DNA from: Margaritifera margaritifera
Taxonomy: Eukaryota; Mollusca; Bivalvia; Unionida; Margaritiferidae
Direction of reading: 5' to 3'
Length of the DNA stretch: 64,000 nucleotides
Assembly (NCBI GenBank): GCA_029931535.1
Contig: JAQPZY010001675.1
Span: 6,843,501 to 6,907,500, forward strand
Shown in pieces: positions 34,944 to 47,480 of this stretch. The notes beneath the pieces were generated by a model that was given only the letters and a program-made list of their open reading frames with translations, searched no databases and was not told the DNA's origin. The position numbers and the translations under genes were made by a program. Numbering within the stretch: position 1 is the stretch's first letter; each line of letters begins with the position of its first letter.

Positions 34944-35750
34944 TTCATAAGAGGCAACTAGACACCCTAAGAAGTCTTCCTGTGAAAATACCATTATCAA
35001 TATGACTTTCTATTTAAAAGGAGTAGCAACAACATTTTTTTCAAGATGGCTGCCATGACAATCATCATGGATGTCAGATTGGCATCATTTTCATTTAGTA
35101 CCAACCAAATATTATAATAAGTCTTTTGGTGAAAACCCCATGCCAATATGAACATCCATCCAGAAGAAGTAGCGATAAAATGATTTTCAAGATGGCCACA
35201 CGTGGCCATATTTGGAGGTCAGATCAGCACCATTTTCATTGAGGACAAAGAGACCTCATAAGAAATCTTTTATGAAAACCCCATGTTAATATGACCATCC
35301 ATTCAGGAGTAGTAGCAATAACTAGATTTTCAAGATGACTGCCATGGCAGCCATATTGGATGCTGGATCCACATAATTGTAATTCAGGACCAACTAGACA
35401 AGATTTTCAAAATGGCCACCATAGCTGCCATATTGGACTTCAGATCTGCACGATTTTCATTTAGGACCAACCAGACATCATAAGAAGTCTTTCAGTGAAA
35501 ATCCCATGTCAATATGACCATCCATTTAGGAGTAGTAACAATAACAAGTTTTTTAAAATTGCAGTCATATTGTTTATCCGTGGGGCACAATTTTCAACTG
35601 GACAATGGGATAAAGGTTTCTGAAAAGTTTTGTGTCAATCCTTCCAGTGGTTTAGGAGTGGTAGTGATAACAAACAAGTACTAACTTCAGACAAAAAACC
35701 ATCACATAATCCCTTCTGGTCTATGACAAGTAGAGCTCAAAATTAGAATC

Positions 35751-36586
35751 AAATTTATAATTTTTTAAAAATAATTTTGTACAATGTTCAACACCCATTA
35801 GCTGCAAAATGTACATGAAAAATATTGTACTTGAATTAGTCTATAAAATCTATGCTATATTGGTTGAAAGAAAGCTTAGAATTATATCTTGATTTCCTTT
35901 CTAAACAATTATTTTTTGAAAACCTAAAATATACAAATAACATGATGTGAAAAAATATATGTAATTTACAGGTATACATGTATTAGCATATGAATTGCAA
36001 AATTAACTAAGGTAATATTTATTTATCCTGTCCATAAGTTAACTTTACAGGTCCATAAATTTCATAGTTTCTTCAAATGTAGCATAAGAACTGCACAAAC
36101 AGCTATGAAAACGCTTACTCAGCCTTTTTATAAATTTGCGGGTTTGATCATGTTTTGGTAAATATGGAATATATATGTACCAATGAATGAAATAATAAAA
36201 AAAAACTGAATCAACCCATGCATAAACAAAATAAGTTTTGTGAGAGAAAAAAGCAAAAGACTTAAATCACCGATGATGCAGAGATTCACTTGATAAAGGA
36301 TGTAACCGGCTGCACTACAGTGAAGAGATGATGTCTTGATGTGTGAGTTATACACTATAACATCAAAAAAAGCAATGAACACAAACATTTTCCAATGACA
36401 ATCAAATCCAGAAAATGATAATCACTTAATAAAGACAGAGACAAAGAACTGCTGAATTTACTATGTACGTCCTAATGACTGCTCCCTCTGAAGAAGGAAT
36501 GAGTTAATCATAATGGGGATTTACATGACTTTGGCACTAAAATGGGGATTTGTGACATGTATTTTAGTCTGATTTATGGTCTGTAG
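35751..36586. other. Intron sequence, nothing recognised
   Basis: AT-rich intron without recognisable element. Confidence 0.5.
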
Positions 36587-36842
36587 TATACAATACTAAC
36601 TTCATGACCTGTAGATTTAGAAAGCCAGTATACAATACTAACTTCATGACCTGTAGATTTAGAAAGCCAGTATACAATACTAACTTCATGACCTGTAGAT
36701 TTAGAAAGCCAGTATACAATACTAACTTCATGACCTGTAGATTTAGAAAGCCAGTATACAATACTAACTTCATGACCTGTAGATTTAGAAAGCCAGTATA
36801 CAATACTAACTTCATGACCTGTAGATTTAGAAAGCCAGTATT
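36587..36842. repeat. 42-bp minisatellite, 6 near-perfect copies
   Basis: Unit 'agtatacaatactaacttca' plus 'tgacctgtagatttagaaag' plus 'cc'. The 14-codon period gives mirror-like open frames on both strands. Confidence 0.97.
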
Positions 36843-38142
36843 CAAATTCAGCTTTTTTTTTTTAGTTTAGAACATTATGCACTTTGCCTACAGACTCTCT
36901 TAATTGGTCTTGGTTACAAAGGATTAAAAAAAGGTTAGTGGTGTTTATCTGTTTTTGCAATGCAGTCGTTCATAGCAGTGTGGTCATTGGTCATGTTCTG
37001 CAGGTGGTCACTCATGACAGTATTTGTACAAAAAAAACTGAATCAAGCATGACAGTGGTATAATAAAACTGAACAGTGCATGACGATTCTGGTTGTAAAT
37101 AACAAGTGGACACTCGTAGCAGAAACTCAAGACTGTTTTTACTGTACTATATATTTGACTGGCATTTTGTTATCTTCCATCTCTTCCAACTGAATACATG
37201 TATTTATATAACATTTAACCATTCTCATTTTATCCCGGTTAGGTATATAATGCTGTGGACAGTTTTGACTGGTGTGCTGTTTATTCACACACATACACAT
37301 ATTCATTGAAATTCTTCCATCATTCTCATTATACCGCAGTTCAGTATATAATATGGTCGATAGTTATGGACCCCAACTACTACTGCATCATAATGAAGGC
37401 AAGCTGTAATTGGCTGTATACATCTAAACACAGTAACAGAAGTGTTTGTCACAATGTTAGAAAAGTAATGTGAAAATTAGGTCATTGTGATACTGACCAA
37501 TTATTTCTGATGAACTGAGAAACAAGTAGTACCAAGAACAAGGATCTCATTTCACAGACATTTTATTGCATTCAGCAAAAGCCATCATTCTACTGTGCCT
37601 TATGACAATATGGATTTGGTTCACTGTTAATTTCCTAAAAACTCTAACAAATATTAAATCTGCCTGTATAATGCCAATGGATGCAATTCATATCTCATCA
37701 ATTTCCCCCTAATGCATCAAATTTAAATAAATTTTCAAATTTTATGTTAGTAAAAGACATTTTCCATCAGTCTACAGGTAAATTCATGCAAATTTTCAAT
37801 ATTCTGTAGATTTATTCCTTTTTTGCAACCTAGTTTGAAAAAGTTGCAAATATCTAGCCTCACAGCAAACAATTTTGCCTCTGCATTATGCAGACCTGTT
37901 CTTCTTATCACTCTCAAAATATCCTTTTTTAATGTTTTAATATTAAAATAATAATGCAATAAATTGTTTATTCTGCATGCCACACAATGGTGCATTTCCG
38001 CGAATATGCCCTGCAATAAGTTTAACACAAAACATTTAACATATAATCTTAACATCATCATCGCCTGTGGGAAAGTGATACCTCTATCTCATCATGCTTT
38101 CAATGGTGCGACATTTCAATCAAATTTAACACCCCAAGAAAT
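36843..38142. other. Intron sequence, nothing recognised
   Basis: Includes a 104-codon minus-strand open frame (37747-38061) with no similarity I recognise; see the rejected list. Confidence 0.5.
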
Positions 38143-38326
38143 AATGTACATACTCATGTACAAGTTGGGTTTAAATGCAAACCACACAGACCCAGTCATT
38201 AGTCATCAAATGCACCAGGAGATATGCATAGATGCAGTTGTTAGCACTAATAGTAATACTAGTAGAACAAACAACACAGACCATGATCTACTGGTACATT
38301 AAACTCATATGTGAGCATATACAGTA
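38143..38326. mobile_element. Decayed DH-MITE copy
   Basis: 'gtacatactcatgtacaagt' and 'gtgagcatatacagta' at the ends, with 'gcaaaccacacagaccca' and 'aacaaacaacacagaccatg' inside. The hairpins are disrupted. Confidence 0.7.
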
Positions 38327-38603
38327 TGTGTATGAAAATTAATTACTTCCAAACCTTATAATCAACTGTCAAACATAACTATTTTTCATTCTTTTTAAAC
38401 TGATTATTTCTCAAACAAATCCCCTCTATTCCACAGTTCAAATTTTATTACTGTCAACCATTCTGAAAGATAACTTTTCAATGGCCAATTAATTAAAATC
38501 CAAACTGTTCCAATCAATCATTTCAAGTCTCTACATGAGACCCCCTTGTTTCTGAGCCCTGCCTTTCATTTAGCTAAAAAAAGATGTACCGAATTTGATG
38601 TAA

Positions 38604-38824
38604 TACCATATATATTCACTTATCAGTCAAGTCCAACTGCAAACTGCACAAATTCAGATCCACCATCACATAATGCACCAGCAGATCTGGGTCTATGCAG
38701 TTTGTCTGGAGTAATCAGTACATCAAACAACACAGACCATGATCTGCCAACACATTATGTGACAGTGGATCAGGGTCTATGTTGTTTGCAGTTAGATTTG
38801 ATTCATAAGCAAGTACATACAGTA
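38604..38824 (-). mobile_element. DH-MITE copy (diverged, full)
   Basis: Ends 'taccatatatattcacttat' and 'aagcaagtacatacagta'; hairpin B then hairpin A. The spacer is 'gtctggagtaatcagtacat', as in the copy at 44639. Confidence 0.85.
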
Positions 38825-39350
38825 CACCACTATTTTGGGGTAAATGTTGTCAAGTTAATCTTGTCATAATAAGCGGAAGCATGCTCTCTTTCCCAGTATG
38901 GTTGCAATGAATAAAGCACGTGTAAGATCCAATTTTTTAACAAGTAAAGAGACATGAGGCATGCAAGATGGTAAGCTATATGAAAATTGTGATATTTTTA
39001 TGCAGGTTTAGGCAGCTGCTTCGCTTCCTTGAGACACATGTGCTCAAAAAAAGATTTTATGTGACTTGTGGACAAAAAAGAGGGGTGAGCACTTCTAAAG
39101 GCATGTGCAGATATTACATTGAATATGGTATAAGGAAAGTAACATCTTTAAATTCAGGGTTAATCTAGGGTGTGGATGGATGGATGGATGGACACACACA
39201 TGGGCACCAAAAGTGATCATTATGTTGAGTATTGGCCAAGACAGGTTAGACAAAAATCCAGTTCACAGAATTTTCTCATAAATATTCCACACCCTCAAAA
39301 GAGAAATCTGACCAAATCATTGGCAGTGCAGGTGGCAGTGTAGGACAAAA

Positions 39351-39583
39351 TACCATATTTAACCAAGTATAATCCATACCTGCTGCGAACAGCAAAGATC
39401 CAGATCGGTGGTCATATATTGCACTGGTAGATCTGGTTCTACGCTGTTTTGCTTAAAATCCTAAGTAGCACTTGGAGCATAGATCCTGATCTACTGGCAA
39501 ATCATGTGACTGATCATGTGAAAGATTTAGAACTATGCTGCTCACAGCTTAACACACACACACACACACAACCAAATATGGTA
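39351..39583 (-). mobile_element. Decayed DH-MITE copy with internal (CA)n
   Basis: Ends 'taccatatttaaccaagtat' and 'accaaatatggta'. The interior holds 'atctggttctacgctgtttt' and 'gatcctgatctactggca', plus 18 bp of (CA)n near the right end. Confidence 0.65.
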
Positions 39584-39864
39584 ATAGATAGCATAATTTT
39601 CCAGTAGACTGAATTGCAAATCTGAAATTATTTTCAAGGTTTGTAACTACAAAGCAGCAGATTAAAATCTGTAATTCAATTTCAAAAAGTAATTTTTATG
39701 ATTGATAGACAGCTGGACTGGGTCAAAGAAAACTGTAATTGCAACATCCTCATAATGAGTGAGTCTGGAGGAAATTTCTGTGCTTAATGAAGGAAAAATG
39801 CTTGAAAGGAACCCACCAAGACAAAATATCTCAATACAGTTCATTACATGATAATTGTAACAAG

Positions 39865-39905
39865 AAGCCCAAGTGGGCCCGATATATATATCGCCCACTT
39901 GGCTT
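39865..39905. repeat. 41-bp near-perfect palindrome
   Basis: Arms 'aagcccaagtgggc' and 'gcccacttggctt' around 'ccgatatatatatc', at the head of the following degenerate array ('aacaagaagcccaagtgggc' is the usual start phrase of these repeats). Confidence 0.8.
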
Positions 39906-39959
39906 ATATATATATATAACTCAACAACTGACCATTTCACTAAGCTGGCTTATTTAGTA

Positions 39960-41660
39960 CTGAAGAACATAACCCTATGTAAACAATCTCCCTAACTTTA
40001 CCTCATGTTGATTTTAACTATTTTATTATAGTCGGATAAAAGTTATTTCCAAACATAAAAGTATAAATTATATGTATAGTCTCCAATCTTGATGATATAA
40101 ACCTATTTACCAAGTTTTATCAAATTTGGACCAAAAATATAATCTCTAGATAATCTGCCAATCAGATGCAAAGATCATCTCATTAATGTCTGGATCTCAC
40201 TTATTATGCAATATAAGACATTACACAAAACAACACAATGATGATGAAAGCTTATTCAACAAGCTGGACCAAAATCTGATTCAGATAGTAATAAGCTCAG
40301 CCAATCGGATACATAATTGCCTCAAAAATATGCACAGATTTGGCTCATAATCAAAGTCACCCAACATCTTGCTAATATAATACTCAGTATTTAACAAGTT
40401 TTATCAAAATCTGATATGATAGCTGCTAGAGTGTTGACAAGCTCAGCCAATCAAATGCAAGATTACATCATTAATTTTCATGGATTTTGCTCTTAATCAT
40501 ACTCAACATGGAACTTGATGATATAAGCCTTTTTACCAAGTATGATCAAAATAGTACCCTAAACAGTCTCCAGAGTAATAAAAAAAACTAGGTCAATCTG
40601 ATGCAAGATAACCTCATAAATATGCATAGGTCTTGCTCATAAACATGCATAGGTCTTGCTCATAAACATGCATAGGTCTTGCTCATAAATATGCATAGGT
40701 CTTGCTCATAAATATGCATAGGTCTTGCTCATAATTATGCATAGGTCTTGCTCATAAATATGCATAGGTCTTGCTCATAAATATGCATAGGTCTTGCTCA
40801 TAAATATGCATAGGTCTTGCTCATAAATATGCATAGGTCTTGCTCATAAACATGCATAGGTCTTGCTCATAAATATGCATAGGTCTTGCTCATAAACATG
40901 CATAGGTCTTGCTCATAATTATGCATAGGTCTTGCTCATAAACATGCATAGGTCTTGCTCATAAACATGCATAGGTCTTGCTCATAAACATGCATAGATC
41001 TTGCTCATAAATAGGACTCATCAACATCTTGATATTATATTAGCCTGTTTACTTTAAGTTTGAATAAAATCAGGTTTTTTAAAAAAATGTCTCAAGTGGA
41101 AACAAGCTAAACAAATCAGATGTAAGATCACCTTGTTAATATGATGTGCAGATCTTGCTCATAATAAATGTCATTGAATCTATTAATGTAATAAGCCTAT
41201 TTACAAAGTTTAATAAAAAAAATTTATCAGAAATAATTGCTAAAGTGTTGACAAGCTCAGCATATCAGATTAAAAATCACCTCATTAGTATGTACAGATT
41301 TCCATGACAATTGTACTCATCTAAGATCTTGATTTAAAAGTCAATTTACATATTTTAGTCAAATCAAATCAGAAATAGTTTCTAGAGTGATAACAAGCTC
41401 AGCCACTTAAACGCAAGATCACCTCATTAATATGCATGGATCTCACTCATTAACAAACTTGTATATCTTGATTATATAAGCCTATATTCCAGTTTGTATC
41501 AAAATCAGATCAGACATATAGCTTCCCGAGTGGTAACAAACTCAGCCAATCTGATGCAAGATCACCTCTTGAATATGCATGAATCCTGCTCATTATCAAA
41601 TTCCTCCTAATTCAATATTTCAAGTTTGATCAAAATCTGGACATGATCTAGAAAGGAGTA
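39960..41660 (+). repeat. Degenerate array of about 120-130-bp units
   Basis: About ten units with 'aatcttgatgatataagcct', 'tttaccaagttttatcaaaa', 'tctagagtggtaacaagctc', 'agccaatcagatgcaagatc', 'acctcattaatatgcatgga' and 'tcttgctcat'. Another copy lies at 42530-42720. Confidence 0.8.
40617..41010. repeat. 23-bp minisatellite grown inside the array, about 17 copies
   Basis: Unit 'aaatatgcataggtcttgct' plus 'cat', which is exactly the end of a 120-130-bp unit of the surrounding array. Confidence 0.95.
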
Positions 41661-41814
41661 TCCATTCCAGAAATGGACAAAGTGGGGCCCTTTAGCCCCT
41701 ACCAGATCAAAAAGTGGGATCATTTAGAGAAAGAAAGGGGTCACAAATATCCTTAGCTGTTTCTTGTTTTTTTCTTGAAATTCAAAGACATACATGCATC
41801 ATTGTCACTGCTAC

Positions 41815-42048
41815 TTAGATTTATTAATTTCTACAACAAATATTTTCCAGTATTATATGCTTTGAATCAGTTGTTGTAGAGCCAGACTACAGTGTGGTTT
41901 CTACAATTTTTTCCACTGTTCAGGTGTTGGTATTTTAATAGACAAGGAAATTGTAGCACACCGTGCTATAGTCTGACTCAACAATGACTGATTTAACGTA
42001 TATAATGCTGGAAAAGTGAACATTTATTGAAGCAACTAATAAATCTGC
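41815..42048. mobile_element. Foldback element with about 100-bp inverted arms
   Basis: Left arm 'ttagatttattaatttctac', 'tattttccagtattatatgc', 'gaatcagttgttgtagagcc' and 'agactacagtgtggtttcta'. The right arm is its diverged reverse complement, ending 'aagcaactaataaatctg'. The loop of about 30 bp is 'cactgttcaggtgttggta'. No coding. Confidence 0.8.
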
Positions 42049-42529
42049 AACCCAAGTGCATGTGATCATTATCAGCCTCCCCTGTCATAAGCCTTCCATA
42101 CTGTGATTTGAATTTCTCATGCTTGATCAACCATTCTCCTCTAAAATTTATTTTGGACACTTGAGTATACATCTACATGTCCTCTCTGTATGCTACAAAG
42201 GAAATAAATGCAGCAGTGTTTTTGCTGCATATTTCATCCTTTCTTCTATCAATGATCATCAACCTTGTGCTCTCGATTGGTGCCCAAGCTAGTCAAATCA
42301 GTAAGACAATTCTGTCAGCCATTGAAATTGATTGTCTTATACAATTAATTGGCAACGAGTGCACTTTATTCAGTAAGCCTGGGTTGTGCTGAATTCAGTC
42401 AGTTTAAAATCTACAGTAACAATCTTTTATCTTTATTTTCTTGGGTCTATTTTATGCAACCTATGGGTGCCATAGTGGGAACTTTCTTGTGCCAAAGATG
42501 AAAAATAAGCGTCAATGATGCCAGGGCAC
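42049..42529. other. Intron sequence, nothing recognised
   Basis: A 71-codon plus-strand open frame here resembles nothing I know. Confidence 0.45.
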
Positions 42530-43850
42530 AGCCTACACTGAGACCTGAGCGATTGGAACAGTATCAGCCAATCAGGTGCAAGATCACCTCATTAGTATGC
42601 ATGGATCTTGCTCATTATCCGACCCTTCTGGAATCTTGATGATATAAATCCACATTCCAAGTATGATCAAAATTGGAGCAGAAATATGGTTTCCAGGATA
42701 GTAACATGGTAAAAAAAAAACTTCCAGGAATTCGAGACAAGACTATTTGTTCTTTTTAACTCCGAGTGTTGAAACTATCTCAGATATTATTCAGCAATAA
42801 CATGATTTTCAAATTAGCTGCTGTGGATGCCAGGTTGGAACCATTTTTATTTTGGACCAACAAGACATCATAAGAAGTCTTCTGGTGGAAACCCCATGTT
42901 GATATGACTTTCCATTTTGGAGAAGTAACAATGACAAGATTTTCAAGATGGCTGCCATGGTGGCTATACTGGATATCAAACTGACACCATTTAGATTTAG
43001 GACCAACTAGACATTATAAGAAGTCTTTTGGTAAAGCACAATTTCAATATGATCAGCCATCTAGGACAGGTATCTATAATAAGATTTTTATGATGGCCAT
43101 TGTGACAGATATATTAGATGTCAAATCGGCACCATTTTCATTTATGACCAACTAAAAATCATAAGAAGTCAATCTGTGAAACCCAATGATGATATGACAA
43201 TTCATTCAGGAGTTGTGATAACAAGATTTTCAAGATGGCCACTGTGGCAGCCATACTGGATGTCTAAGCAGCACCATTTTCATCTATAACCTATTAGACA
43301 TCACAAGAAGTCATTTAGTAAAAACACTATGTTGATATAACCATCCATTCAAGATGAGTATCAATATCAAGATTTTCAAGATGCCCACTGTCATGGACAT
43401 ATTGGATGTGCAAGTGGCACCATTTTCATTTAGGACCAACTAGACATAAGAAGTATTCTAGTGAAAACCCCATGGCAATATTACTTTTCATTCAGAAGGG
43501 GTAGCAATAACAAGATTTTCAAGCGAAAGTCTCATGTTGATATGACCATCCATTCAGGAGGGTGATAACACAATTTTCAAGATAGCCACTGTGTGGCCAT
43601 ATTGGATGTGCAAGTGGCACCATTTTAATTTAGGACCAACTATAGAAATCATAAGAAGTCTTCTGGTGAAAACCCCATGTCAATATGAGTTTCCATTCAG
43701 GACAAGTAGCAATAACAAGATTTTCAAGCTGGCTGCCAAGGCGGCCATACTGGACATCAGATCAGCACAATTTTCATTCAGGACCAACTGTTCTGAGATT
43801 CCGATGATATAAACCAATATTCTAAGTTTGATTAAAATTGGATCAGAAAC
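42530..43850 (+). repeat. Degenerate-array unit followed by R150 array
   Basis: 42530-42720 is one unit of the 39.96-kb class ('cagccaatcaggtgcaagat', 'cctcattagtatgcatggat'). From about 42790, seven to eight R150 units follow ('tagacatcataagaagtctt', 'caagattttcaagatggcc', 'catattggatgt', 'ggcaccattttcatttagga'). The block closes near 43860 with 'ggatgaacaatggacagatg'. Confidence 0.8.
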
Positions 43851-43940
43851 ATGATTTCCAGAGTGGCAACAATCAAATGTTGATGGATGAACAATGGACA
43901 GATGGTGGATGATCGAAGCCAGGCCACATCTTAAGCTCAT

Positions 43941-44638
43941 TTAGCCTTACAGCCATGCGAAATACAAATTGTGTTTTGAAAATTCAGGAAGACAAACCCT
44001 AACATGGCAATCCAAAAATAAAAAGGTCAATAAATCATGTGTACTGGTCTCCATCAAGTCTTTTTTTGCTAAAATGCTAAAGCTAAGATAAGGTGAAGTC
44101 ACATAGCAGTTGTCCCATGTATGGGTGCAATATTTTATCCTATTTCCTGACGTAAGGAGTTTAGAAATGGAGCAAGAGCATATGAAATTTAACAAAGAGC
44201 AAAAACAACTACAGTTACATGGTTCATCATACATAAAATTCAGTCATGGAGGTTTTATTTAAAGCTTCATGAATTCTCAATGAAACTCCTGAGTTTAATG
44301 ACCAATGTCTGAATGCAGGCAAGGACTGACTCTACAATATACACTTCTAAACACGCAGTTGTGGGATTTTTCAGTCCTTTCCATTGTTCAAGTAGTTTTT
44401 TCAAATTAAACTTCAATACAATTAATCAAATGTTTGCATAGTGACGAAATGTATATAAACAATATTATTTTCATGAACTCCATCATTACCATTGGAACTT
44501 TTCAAAGTCTGCTAAATAAATTACATCATGAATTTTTGAGCAACTTTAATCTCTTACGATTTCTTGATGCTCCAAGAAATAGCCCAAGGGACTATGATTT
44601 GATGGACATGGTATAAATTTAGTGTCAGATAATTTAAG
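43941..44638. other. Intron sequence, nothing recognised
   Basis: No element or coding similarity was found. Confidence 0.5.
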
Positions 44639-44856
44639 TACCATATATGCTTGCATACAAGTTGAGTCCAACTAAACTGCACAGACCCAAGATCTGCCGT
44701 TGCATAATGAGCCAGCAGATCAGGGCCTATGCAGTTTGTCTGGAGTAATGAGTAGAACAAACAACAGACCCTAATCTGCTGGCACACTATGCGATGGCAG
44801 ATCATGGTCTATGTTGTTTGCAGTTGAACTCGACTTATTAGCAAGTATATACACTA
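44639..44856 (-). mobile_element. DH-MITE copy (full, B-first)
   Basis: Ends 'taccatatatgcttgcatac' and 'agcaagtatatacactata'. Both hairpins are recognisable, and the spacer 'gtctggagtaatgagtagaa' groups it with the copy at 38604. Confidence 0.87.
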
Positions 44857-46053
44857 TATGCTTATTTAAAAAATGTACCAAGGGTATTGCTTTTCAGCAT
44901 GTGCTATACATAAAATTACGGACTTTTTTAGTAAATTAGAGTCTCACATAATTTAAGCCTTTGCTTCCAAGAAATAAGTACAGTCTTATCTGCCTTTCAG
45001 GATCTGCTACACAAATCATAATTTGCATTATCCTCAATGATTCAATTCAATTAATCAAGGATTTGAATTTATCCATTCTTCCACAAAATCTACCTACATT
45101 ACTGCTATTCAGACTCTGTTATATAAATTATAATTTGGATTTTTAAGCAGATCAAGTCCTTGGGTAATTGACTCGGCACTGCTTTTAAGAGTCTGCCAGA
45201 TTTCTGGTAATTACAATTTTGAGTATATTAAGTAACTACAATGATCAGAGTCCAAGAAATCTGAGTGGAACTCATTCAATGATCAGAGTGGAACTCATGT
45301 GGTTGGATGAATTTGGATAATGCAGAAACAAGTAATTACAATGAGTTTTATATTCCCCAATATTATCCCCCCATAACAGAGGATATTATTTCTCTAACAT
45401 AAAGGCCCCATGCTCACTGTAAATCATCACCGCAACTTTAATATGCTAGAAATTGATGCTGCTGGGCTTGTTGTTCACATATAAATCATTCCTGATCTCT
45501 TAAAGAGAGCATAAATAAGAGATAAACAGTAAATGCTGCAAAAATATCCAAGATGTCTTTCACTAGGTTTATGTAACTTCATACATGAATAACCTTGGTT
45601 GACATTGCCTGGGAAAAAGACAGGCTGATGGCTGACCACAAAATTGTTTTAAAAAATAAATTCAGTCTTTTGTACAAGAATTGTCAGTAAAAGATCAAAA
45701 TAAAAATTAAATATTATGTTTATAAAATTATTAATATTTTCTATTGGTAATTTTTGTAATATACCGTGCAGTGTGTGACTTTCGTGTCCTGTAATAATTT
45801 GTACCCATTTATCATACAAATCAGAATTTTTTTTACTTCAAGTTTTCACGCAGAGAAATGGTACTTTGATGTATATGGCTTGCAAAATCAAGAAACACAA
45901 AAGTGTAACAATTTTCAGACTGTTGACACTGACACTCAGGTCGGCAGTGTTGCCATCAACACTAAGTCATTAAGTCTATGTATCACCATCCAAGCATGAC
46001 AATCATAGCAGAGCTGAAAGAGGTGGACAAAATATACACAGCTGTATTTAATG
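44857..46053. other. Intron sequence, nothing recognised
   Basis: AT-rich, no element recognised. Confidence 0.5.
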
Positions 46054-46276
46054 TACTGTATATACTCGCGTATATCCCAGGTCCAAATGCAAACAACATA
46101 GACCCTGATCTGCCATTGCATAATGTGCCAGCAGATCAGGGTCTATGTTGTTTGTTCTACTGATTAGTCCTTACAAACTGCATAGACCAGATCTGCCAGT
46201 GCATTATGCGACAGCGGATCTGGGTCTATGCAGTTTGCAGTTGGTATTGGATTATATGCGAGTATATACAGTGGTA
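46054..46276 (+). mobile_element. DH-MITE copy (full)
   Basis: Ends 'tactgtatatactcgcgtat' and 'gcgagtatatacagtggta'. Hairpin A ('gaccctgatctgccattgca'...) then hairpin B, spacer 'ttctactgattagtcctta'. Confidence 0.9.
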
Positions 46277-47279
46277 GGAAAATTGGCACACAGATCGCTA
46301 TTGATGTGGTGCTATATCAACTTTTCAATATCAGAAAATGATTTGATTTAAAACAAATGCTCTACCTCTACTATCCTTTAATTCAAACTGAAATTTACAT
46401 TCTGTCTTTGATCAACCAATATTAACATGTTTTAATGGAGTGATAATTTGTGCCAGACTTTCTACTTATTTTTACACTTTATACTAATTTGTGCCCGACT
46501 CTCTACTTATTTCTACACCTCATAACCTTCCACTGATCAAACTTGCCTGGATACATAGTAATTGGGCAGGTTATATGAACTCTCTAGCATTATCACTTTT
46601 CATCTAGAAATATTATTGTTTACAAAATACACACCTACTGGGGCATGAGGTGGAAGAAGGTGCATTAGCACCAGATTTGTCCCCCCCCCCCCCCCCCTCC
46701 TTATTGCCATTACAAAACATAACTACACAAATGGACCGATAGACAGATTTTTTTGTAACACTATATGCTGCACCGCTGTTGTGATGGGGTGGAAACCAAA
46801 TTAGTCAAACATCTCTGATTGGTAACTTTTGGGAACAAAAAAAGTTTCAACAGATGGGAATTCCAATGAACAAGTTTGGGTTATATAGTCGAAGTCTGCA
46901 TGCATGTTGTGGGGGCATGCATACAGTCTGGATATATGCTAATAATTTGGATAAATAAGGTTCAGATAAAAAAGGTTCCACTCTACAGATGGAAAATTGA
47001 TTGACTGGTTGATGTTTTACAGCACACCAGCTCATGAAAGATAATTATCGTATATGCTACTCTAGCTTGTTTTTATGATTTCACTGTGTCCATGACATCA
47101 CAGCTGACAGCTATTTGTCTATTTCAGAATTTAAGAAATGTTTGTGGTTTAACTATGTTTCAAAGTTTATACCAAATTTTTTTATGTAAACCATATCTTG
47201 TACTTTCTATCTAATAATGATGGTAAAGCCTTTCTTTTTTGTTGCTGTTTTGTTCTTCTTTTCTTTCATCCATGAATGT
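46277..47279. other. Intron sequence with poly-C tract
   Basis: A poly-C run of 16 at 46681-46696. Near 46995-47040 'ttgatgttttacagcacacc' resembles the 3' end of the local SINE family on the minus strand. Otherwise nothing. Confidence 0.4.
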
Positions 47280-47480
47280 GAGGTGCCACAGTGGCTCAGT
47301 GGTTAGCATGCTTGATTTACAACCGAAAGTGTGCCGGTTCAAATCCTACCATCAGACCAGCCTGGGTCAGCTATGGTTGTGTGTCCTTAGGCAAGGCACT
47401 TTATTCCAACTGCCTCAGCACTAAATAACCTACTTGTGTTGCTGTTTCTTAAAGCACCAAACCAAACATGAATTTGAGAA
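47280..47480 (+). mobile_element. tRNA-derived SINE, intact head and body
   Basis: 'cagtggctcagtggttagca' (A box) and 'ccggttcaaatcctacc' (B box), then 'cctgggtcagctatggttgt', 'gtgtccttaggcaaggcact', 'ttattccaactgcctcagca' and 'ctacttgtgttgctgtttct'. This is the reference copy for the fragments at 20.08 and 31.3-32.3 kb. The 3' limit is approximate. Confidence 0.85.

Larger units (their letters stand above)
34340..35750. repeat. R150 array with tail, host to two SINEs
   Basis: About five diverged R150 units ('aagaagtcttttggtgaaaa', 'ccatgtcaatatgaccatcc', 'gtagcaataacaagattttc', 'aagatggctgccatg', 'catattggatgtcagat', 'ggcaccattttcatttagga') ending in 'ggtctatgacaagtagagct'. Two SINEs, at 34388 and 34741, interrupt it. 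Confidence 0.8.

Noticed and set aside
37747..38061. 104-codon minus-strand open frame with an acceptor-like 'cttattgcag' inside
   Set aside because: No recognisable domain or splice partner. A few open frames of this length are expected in 64 kb of AT-rich sequence.
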